Source: UBA660 sp046704245 (GTDB lineage Bacteria > Bacillota_I > Bacilli_A > RF39 > UBA660). Taken from it: a stretch of DNA of 8,899 nucleotides. Made by a program: the position numbers and the translations under genes. Below the pieces are notes generated by a model that saw only the letters and a list, made by a program, of their open reading frames with translations, had not been told where the DNA came from and searched no databases. The stretch covers positions 1-8,899 of the forward strand of contig JBJKSD010000020.1 in the NCBI GenBank assembly GCA_046704245.1. Reading direction: 5' to 3'. Within the stretch, counting starts at the first letter, position 1. The number at the start of each line of letters is the position of its first letter. Positions 5,588 through 8,899 of the stretch are shown piece after piece.

Positions 5588-6118
5588 ATAATAAACACAA
5601 GAGATAATATCTTTATCAATGATCAAATTAAAGCGACAGAAGTATTAGTTATTGGACCTAATGGTGAACAACTAGGTATTAAAACAAAAGCTGATGCCTT
5701 AATATTAGCTAATGCTGCTGGTTTTGATTTAGTAGCTGTCAATATTAATGCTAACCCACCAGTATGTAGATTATTAGATTATAATAAATATCGCTATGAA
5801 AAAAGTAAGAAAGAAAAAGAAGCATCTAAAAAACAAAGACAAAAAAACCAAGAAACTAAAGAGTTTAGATTGTCACCTAATATTGATATTCATGATTTTA
5901 ATACTAAATTAAAGAATGTTACTAAATATTTAGAAAAAGGTCATAAAATAAAGATGTTTATTAAGTTTAGAGGTCGTGAAGCAATGCATCACGAGTTAGG
6001 AAAACAAGTTTTAATTAGATTTGCTAATTCTTTAAAAGAAGTGGCTGATATTGAACAAGAACCTAAATTAGATGGTCGAACAATGGCTATGCTTATAGTA
6101 CCAAAAGAAATAAAATAA
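5588..6118 (+). CDS. infC: Translation initiation factor IF-3, starting at AUA
   Basis: The frame encodes 176 residues, a normal IF3 length, if started at ATA 5588. The N-domain begins INTRDNIFINDQIKATEVLVI and holds the family motif NPPVCRLLDY (56-65). A lysine-rich linker helix spans about 70-93. The C-domain starts FRLSPNIDIHDFNTKL and includes IKFRGREAMHHELG. IF3 binds the 30S subunit, keeps it from joining 50S, and checks the initiator tRNA-start codon match. The only common start codon in frame is TTG 5870 (residue 95), deep in the conserved region, so a gene call from there would lose half the protein. Noncanonical starts are well known for infC (AUU in E. coli) and allow IF3 to repress its own translation by rejecting its start; AUA is a related choice. 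Transcription is also controlled by the upstream attenuator. Confidence 0.93.
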   Translation: MINTRDNIFINDQIKATEVLVIGPNGEQLGIKTKADALILANAAGFDLVAVNINANPPVCRLLDYNKYRYEKSKKEKEASKKQRQKNQETKEFRLSPNIDIHDFNTKLKNVTKYLEKGHKIKMFIKFRGREAMHHELGKQVLIRFANSLKEVADIEQEPKLDGRTMAMLIVPKEIK

Positions 6119-6130
6119 GGAGGAAATAAT

Positions 6131-6322
6131 ATGCCTAAACAAAAATCACATAAATTATCAGCTAAAGTATTTAATGTTAGACCTGGTGGAACAGTTACTA
6201 TGGGACGCCAAGGTAGTAGACATAATACTGGTAAAAAGAATGCTGAATTTAATAGAAAAAATAGAAAAGGAAATATTGTTAGTAAAGCTGATCGTAATAG
6301 ATTAAAGAACATATTAAAGTAA
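6131..6322 (+). CDS. rpmI: 50S ribosomal protein L35 (bL35)
   Basis: The 63-residue, strongly basic protein lies between infC and rplT, the universal position of rpmI. It starts MPKQKSHKLSAKVF and continues through the basic loop with GSRHN to the NRKNRKGNIVSKADRNRLKNIL C-terminus, whose VS-D--R-K pattern is typical of L35. The middle part (residues 17-36) diverges from B. subtilis L35, reading RPGGTVTMGRQGS, but length and flanks fit. AAGGAGG (6117-6123), overlapping the infC TAA, is a near-perfect ribosome-binding site seven bases from the ATG, so translation is probably coupled to infC. L35 assembles into the large subunit and needs production balanced with L20. Confidence 0.93.
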   Translation: MPKQKSHKLSAKVFNVRPGGTVTMGRQGSRHNTGKKNAEFNRKNRKGNIVSKADRNRLKNILK

Positions 6323-6335
6323 GGAGGAAAAAAGT

Positions 6336-6848
6336 ATGACAAGAGTTAAAGGTGGTACTACTAAAATAGCACGCCGTAAAAAGATATTAAAAGCTGCTAA
6401 AGGTTATTTTGGTAGTAAACATCGATTATATAGAACTGCTAAAGAACAATTAATGCATTCGGGGGCATATGCTTATAGAGATCGCAAACAAAAGAAAAGA
6501 GAATTTAGAAAATTATGGATTACTAGAATTAATGCTGCATGTCGTGAACACAATGTCAGTTATTCAAGATTTATTGAAGGTTTAAATAAAGCTGGAGTAG
6601 GTATTAATCGCAAGATGTTATCAGAGATAGCTATTAGTGATCCAAAAAGTTTTGCTAATTTAATTGAAATAAGTAAAGATGGATTAAAAGGTAAAATTAA
6701 AAAAGAAACAAAGGTAGAAGAAAAGAAAGAAATAACTGTTGATGTTACTAACTTAACAGTTGCTGAATTAAAAACTTTAGCTAAAGAAAAAGGCATCGAA
6801 GGATATTCAAAATTAAAAAAAGCTGAATTAATCGAAGCTTTAAAATAA
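6336..6848 (+). CDS. rplT: 50S ribosomal protein L20 (bL20) with C-terminal SAP/Rho_N-like extension
   Basis: Residues 1-118 are a full L20: the basic N-terminal arm (TRVKGGTTKIARRKK), AKGYFGSKHRLYRTAKEQ, RDRKQKKREFRKLWI and the end LSEIAISDPKSFANLIE. L20 is needed early in 50S assembly, and as a leader-binding repressor it likely controls this operon. The protein is 170 residues long against about 118 normally. After residue 118 there is a Lys/Glu linker (119-134) and then a helical segment (138-170) with LTVAELKTLAKEKG and GYSKLKKAELIEAL. That is the two-helix pattern of SAP, HeH and Rho N-terminal modules, which often contact nucleic acid. The frame is continuous and codon use in the extension resembles the core, so it is not a frameshift artefact. 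AAGGAGG (6321-6327) lies before the ATG; a terminator follows the stop. Confidence 0.94.
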   Translation: MTRVKGGTTKIARRKKILKAAKGYFGSKHRLYRTAKEQLMHSGAYAYRDRKQKKREFRKLWITRINAACREHNVSYSRFIEGLNKAGVGINRKMLSEIAISDPKSFANLIEISKDGLKGKIKKETKVEEKKEITVDVTNLTVAELKTLAKEKGIEGYSKLKKAELIEALK

Positions 6849-6875
6849 AACACTATAAAATAGTGTTTTATTTTA
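6847..6875 (+). terminator. Intrinsic terminator after rplT
   Basis: AAAACACTA (6847-6855) pairs with TAGTGTTTT (6861-6869) around the loop TAAAA, with further T residues downstream. It overlaps the last two bases of the rplT stop and closes the infC-rpmI-rplT operon. Confidence 0.83.
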
Positions 6876-6880
6876 TATAC

Positions 6881-6909
6881 TAGACAATTAATTTTATTAA
6901 ATATATAAT
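6881..6909 (+). promoter_or_regulatory. SigA-type promoter of the two unknown genes
   Basis: TAGACA (6881-6886), a 17-base spacer and a perfect TATAAT (6904-6909) follow the rplT terminator. The start of transcription is expected near 6916, which leaves almost only the ribosome-binding site GGGAGGG (6917-6923) before the ATG. Confidence 0.82.
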
Positions 6910-6927
6910 GGTAATAGGGAGGGTAAA

Positions 6928-7641
6928 ATGGAATATAAATTTTACAATTTTAATCAATTATCAGAGAGAGCATTTATAATTGTTAAAAAGATCATAATTG
7001 AATTAGCTAGACAACATTATTTGGCATATCGTGATTTAGAGAATCATATTATACCTAGACATAAAGCTGAAATATGGGAAGAGAGATGGGGTTGGAGCAA
7101 ACCAGAAAGTTCACCCAAACGCAATCTTAATTTAATTAATTTAGATAATATTGAACAGTTTTTGATAGAACATGAAATATGCCATGCAGAACTTAACAAT
7201 GTTTTATGTGATATTATTATTAATTCATTAGTCTCATATATTACACCCGATAATGAAGAAAAAATAAAAGAAGCTATTAAGTATTATAAACCGCGATCAG
7301 AGCAAGAAATTATTTATATGGTCGGGAATTTTTTAATACCTACAATCGTTAATGCGGGCAGCGTTCAAATAAATTTAGATAAATTAACAGAAATTTTTAA
7401 TGATTGTATTGTAACCGAAGTAACGATAACAAAAATGTTAATGGGACATAGTGCAGACGAAGAGATTATTGAAACAGATATAGCAAAGAAAAAATTAGAA
7501 TATGCTATTGAAATAAAAAACAATATGCATACATTATTGATAGGTGAAGCCCTTTATGGGTCACAAGAATATATTGAACCATTTGTTTGGGCAGCCGAAA
7601 ACAGTTTAACATCTAACTCTAAGACCTTTGTTAAAAAATAA
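6928..7641 (+). CDS. Uncharacterised helical protein, paralog of the next gene
   Basis: I do not recognise this 237-residue protein. It is predicted soluble and mostly helical, with no signal peptide or membrane segment and no obvious nucleotide-binding motif. Visible landmarks are an N-terminal helix with ELARQHYLAY (25-34), Trp54-x-Trp56, SSP (61-63), a helix IEQFLIEHEI (75-84), YYKPRSEQE (119-127), NAGSVQINLDKLT (142-154) and KMLM--DEE (169-179). Each has a counterpart, in the same order and mostly the same spacing, in the gene that follows, so the two are divergent tandem copies. HEICH (82-86) resembles a zinc-protease motif but is not kept in the partner. Codons rare in neighbouring genes (GCG, CCG, CGA, GGG) are more frequent here. 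The ATG has a strong site, GGGAGGG, five bases upstream. Function cannot be assigned. Confidence 0.85.
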   Translation: MEYKFYNFNQLSERAFIIVKKIIIELARQHYLAYRDLENHIIPRHKAEIWEERWGWSKPESSPKRNLNLINLDNIEQFLIEHEICHAELNNVLCDIIINSLVSYITPDNEEKIKEAIKYYKPRSEQEIIYMVGNFLIPTIVNAGSVQINLDKLTEIFNDCIVTEVTITKMLMGHSADEEIIETDIAKKKLEYAIEIKNNMHTLLIGEALYGSQEYIEPFVWAAENSLTSNSKTFVKK

Positions 7642-7670
7642 AGTAGTATATTAGCAGTAGGAGTAGTAAA

Positions 7671-8486
7671 ATGATATTTAAAAAAGAAAAGTTAACATTT
7701 AAAATATATGTAGAAATAGCACCAATATTAGTTGAAATAGCTTATCAAAATTATAAAGCGCTAATTGAATATTTAAATTTTGCAGAACAACAATATTTTA
7801 CTGGTGATGAGCGAATAAAAATGATTCAAAAGAACAGATCATATTTAAAATCATTAGATAACATAAAAAAAGAATTAGCGTCCCGTGGAATGTTTATTAG
7901 ACATGAAACATTAGTAGACTTTATTTCAATGCAAGTTGCTAATCAAAAAATTAAAGATTTAAATGCCAAATGGAAATGGGATAATGCTAATTTATCGCCA
8001 TTAGATAATTTTGTTGAATTTGAAAGAATTGAAGAATTTTTAGAAGATCATATGGTTACTGCTAGTCAATTTAATGAAGCTATCTTTCATGCGTTCTTTA
8101 GAGTAATTTTAAAATATATTCCTCGAGAAAGAAGAGCTATCTTAATGAAAAAGATGGAATCATATGCGCCATTACTTCGATATAATCTTTCAACTAGCTG
8201 TGAAGAAATATCTAAAAATCCTATTAATATAGGTTCTGTTGTAATAGATATACCACCATTAACAAAAAAGATGAAAGAAATAACTGGTAAAAATATTTAT
8301 AGACAGATTGCTTTAGCGGATGCTATCTTTAAATGTATGTTACCGATAGATGGTGAAGAAACAATCAATGCCCAACAATATACAAAATATTTTATTAATA
8401 TGACTAAAAAAAGTATAACCGAGAAAGCTGTAAAAGTACCTTTTGTTAAAATAAAAAGATTAAAAGATTTAGGATTAAAACCCTAA
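7671..8486 (+). CDS. Uncharacterised helical protein, paralog of the preceding gene
   Basis: I do not recognise this 271-residue basic protein either; it looks soluble and helical. It shares anchors with the upstream protein: ILVEIAYQNYKAL (19-31), Trp101-x-Trp103, SP (109-110), IEEFLEDH (120-127), KYI (148-150), SYAP (164-167), NIGSVVIDI--LT (186-198) and KCML (221-224) before GEE. From IE to YI the spacing is identical in both (30 residues), as is YI to the Pro (17). An extra stretch of about 50 residues (roughly 40-90), rich in Lys and helix-forming, separates the first helix from the W-x-W pair, and the C-terminal tail is basic (VPFVKIKRLKDLGLK). TAGGAG (7658-7663) is the ribosome-binding site; the 29-base gap contains no terminator, so the pair forms one operon. 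The last codons coincide with a long hairpin. Confidence 0.85.
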   Translation: MIFKKEKLTFKIYVEIAPILVEIAYQNYKALIEYLNFAEQQYFTGDERIKMIQKNRSYLKSLDNIKKELASRGMFIRHETLVDFISMQVANQKIKDLNAKWKWDNANLSPLDNFVEFERIEEFLEDHMVTASQFNEAIFHAFFRVILKYIPRERRAILMKKMESYAPLLRYNLSTSCEEISKNPINIGSVVIDIPPLTKKMKEITGKNIYRQIALADAIFKCMLPIDGEETINAQQYTKYFINMTKKSITEKAVKVPFVKIKRLKDLGLKP

Positions 8487-8495
8487 ATCTTTTAA
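8460..8495 (+). terminator. Long hairpin over the end of the second unknown gene, probable terminator
   Basis: TTAAAAGATTTAGG (8460-8473) and CCTAAATCTTTTAA (8482-8495) form a perfect 14-pair stem with an eight-base loop. The stop codon (8484-8486) lies in the right arm. There is no separate T run after it, only the TTTT inside the arm, so termination efficiency is uncertain; the hairpin may instead protect the 3' end. Confidence 0.65.
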
Positions 8496-8517
8496 TGTAA
8501 AGCATCCAAAATATAGG

Positions 8518-8546
8518 TGGACAAATAAGGGTTATTATTGTATAAT
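8518..8546 (+). promoter_or_regulatory. SigA-type promoter of lon
   Basis: TGGACA (8518-8523), a 17-base spacer and a perfect TATAAT (8541-8546) lie 30 bases before the lon ATG. Transcription should begin near 8553. Confidence 0.83.
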
Positions 8547-8550
8547 AACC
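8530..8550. promoter_or_regulatory. Candidate operator: perfect inverted repeat over the lon -10 box
   Basis: GGTTATTAT (8530-8538) and ATAATAACC (8542-8550) are exact reverse complements separated by TGT. The repeat covers part of the spacer and nearly all of the -10 hexamer, an ideal place for a repressor. It is neither the CIRCE element (TTAGCACTC-N9-GAGTGCTAA) nor a CtsR heptad repeat, the usual heat-shock operators. Because it lies mostly upstream of the expected transcription start, it should act as DNA, not as an RNA hairpin. Confidence 0.55.
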
Positions 8551-8576
8551 AATTAGATTTACCTTAAGGAGGTTAT

Positions 8577-8899
8577 ATGGTGAAAACAACTTTACCTGTG
8601 ATACTACTTAGGGGGTTGGTATTACTGCCACACTCAGAAATTAAAATAGAAGTAGATCGTGATGAAGAACTAAAGGCGGTAAATTTAGCCGAAAAATTTA
8701 ATGATAATCATGTATTAGTTACTTGTCAATTAGATCCTCTAGAAGAAAGACCTAATCCTGGTGAATTATCAAAAGTTGGGGTAATTGGCTTTATTAAGAT
8801 GAGAATGGAAATGCCTAATGGTAAAGTAAGATTAGTTATCAGAGGTATTAATAGAGCCCATGTTTTTGAATACACTAATGAAGATGGATTATACGAGGC
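8577..8899 (+). CDS. lon: ATP-dependent protease Lon, N-terminal part
   Basis: The right edge of the window cuts the gene after 107 codons. The visible part matches the Lon substrate-binding N-domain: it opens with LPVILLRGLVLLPHSEIKIEVDR, the counterpart of the LPVLPLR--V-FPG segment of LonA proteins, and continues with VGVIGFIKMRMEMPNGKVRLVIRGINRAHV, matching the G--A-I----LPDG---VLV-G--R pattern. The AAA+ and serine-lysine protease domains would lie beyond the window. Lon degrades misfolded and some regulatory proteins in the cytosol. AAGGAGG (8566-8572) precedes two possible starts, ATG 8577 (four bases away) and GTG 8580 (seven bases away); the ATG is preferred by codon, the GTG by spacing. 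A promoter with a palindrome over its -10 box precedes it, which suggests individual regulation. Confidence 0.9.
   Translation, partial: MVKTTLPVILLRGLVLLPHSEIKIEVDRDEELKAVNLAEKFNDNHVLVTCQLDPLEERPNPGELSKVGVIGFIKMRMEMPNGKVRLVIRGINRAHVFEYTNEDGLYE

Noticed and set aside
5870..6118. A short gene starting at TTG 5870
   Set aside because: It is only the C-terminal domain of IF3; the frame continues upstream without a stop and encodes the conserved N-domain from ATA 5588.
5989..6342. Open frame on the minus strand across infC and rpmI
   Set aside because: It is antisense to two well-supported genes, and the Phe/Leu/Pro-rich product is typical of reversed Lys-rich codons.
6560..6853. Open frame on the minus strand within rplT
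   Set aside because: It is an antisense shadow of L20 with no independent support.
7171..7185. HEICH (HExxH) in the first unknown protein as a zinc metalloprotease motif
   Set aside because: The aligned helix of the paralog has DHMVTA, with neither Glu nor second His, and no third zinc ligand motif is evident; a five-residue match by chance is likely.
8490..8576. CIRCE or CtsR site before lon
   Set aside because: Neither TTAGCACTC/GAGTGCTAA nor a repeated GGTCAAA heptad is present; the only operator-like element is the different palindrome at 8530-8550.

Overview
The window is a strongly AT-rich (by eye well under one-third G+C) chromosomal segment that looks like core genome of a walled, low-GC Bacilli-type bacterium. 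The evidence is the chain ireB-ruvX-yrzB-mltG-trmR, then greA, tig, yceD-rpmF, infC-rpmI-rplT and lon. TGA is used as a stop (end of ireB) and tryptophan is TGG, so the code is standard. The mltG gene implies peptidoglycan, which argues against a true Mollicute. An uncultured gut Bacilli/'Tenericutes-like' or Erysipelotrichia-like lineage is a reasonable guess but is not proven here.

Layout. Bases 1-2656 hold a co-oriented run: the end of ireB (overlapping the ruvX start), ruvX, the DUF1292 gene yrzB, mltG and the tRNA wobble methyltransferase gene trmR, closed by an intrinsic terminator at 2657-2684. A 259-base AT-rich gap follows, with a long AT inverted repeat and a near-consensus promoter for monocistronic greA. 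A terminator and a second near-consensus promoter lead into tig-yceD-rpmF. A third promoter at 5426-5454 drives infC-rpmI-rplT through an attenuator leader of the ribosomal protein L20 type. After the rplT terminator, a fourth promoter serves two adjacent uncharacterised genes (6928-7641 and 7671-8486). The last gene is the 5' end of lon, with its own promoter and a palindrome over the -10 box.

Functionally the window is mostly translation and protein quality control: ribosomal proteins L32, L35 and L20, IF3, pre-16S processing (RuvX), tRNA wobble modification (TrmR), transcript elongation (GreA), nascent-chain folding (Tig) and proteolysis (Lon), plus cell-wall genes (IreB, MltG).

The points most worth attention are: (1) infC appears to start at a rare AUA codon, so ordinary gene calling would lose its N-terminal half; (2) its leader shows an 11-pair antiterminator that excludes the terminator hairpin; (3) L20 carries an extra C-terminal SAP/Rho_N-like segment; (4) the two unknown genes between rplT and lon are divergent tandem paralogs of no family I recognise; (5) a perfect 9-bp inverted repeat covers the lon -10 box.
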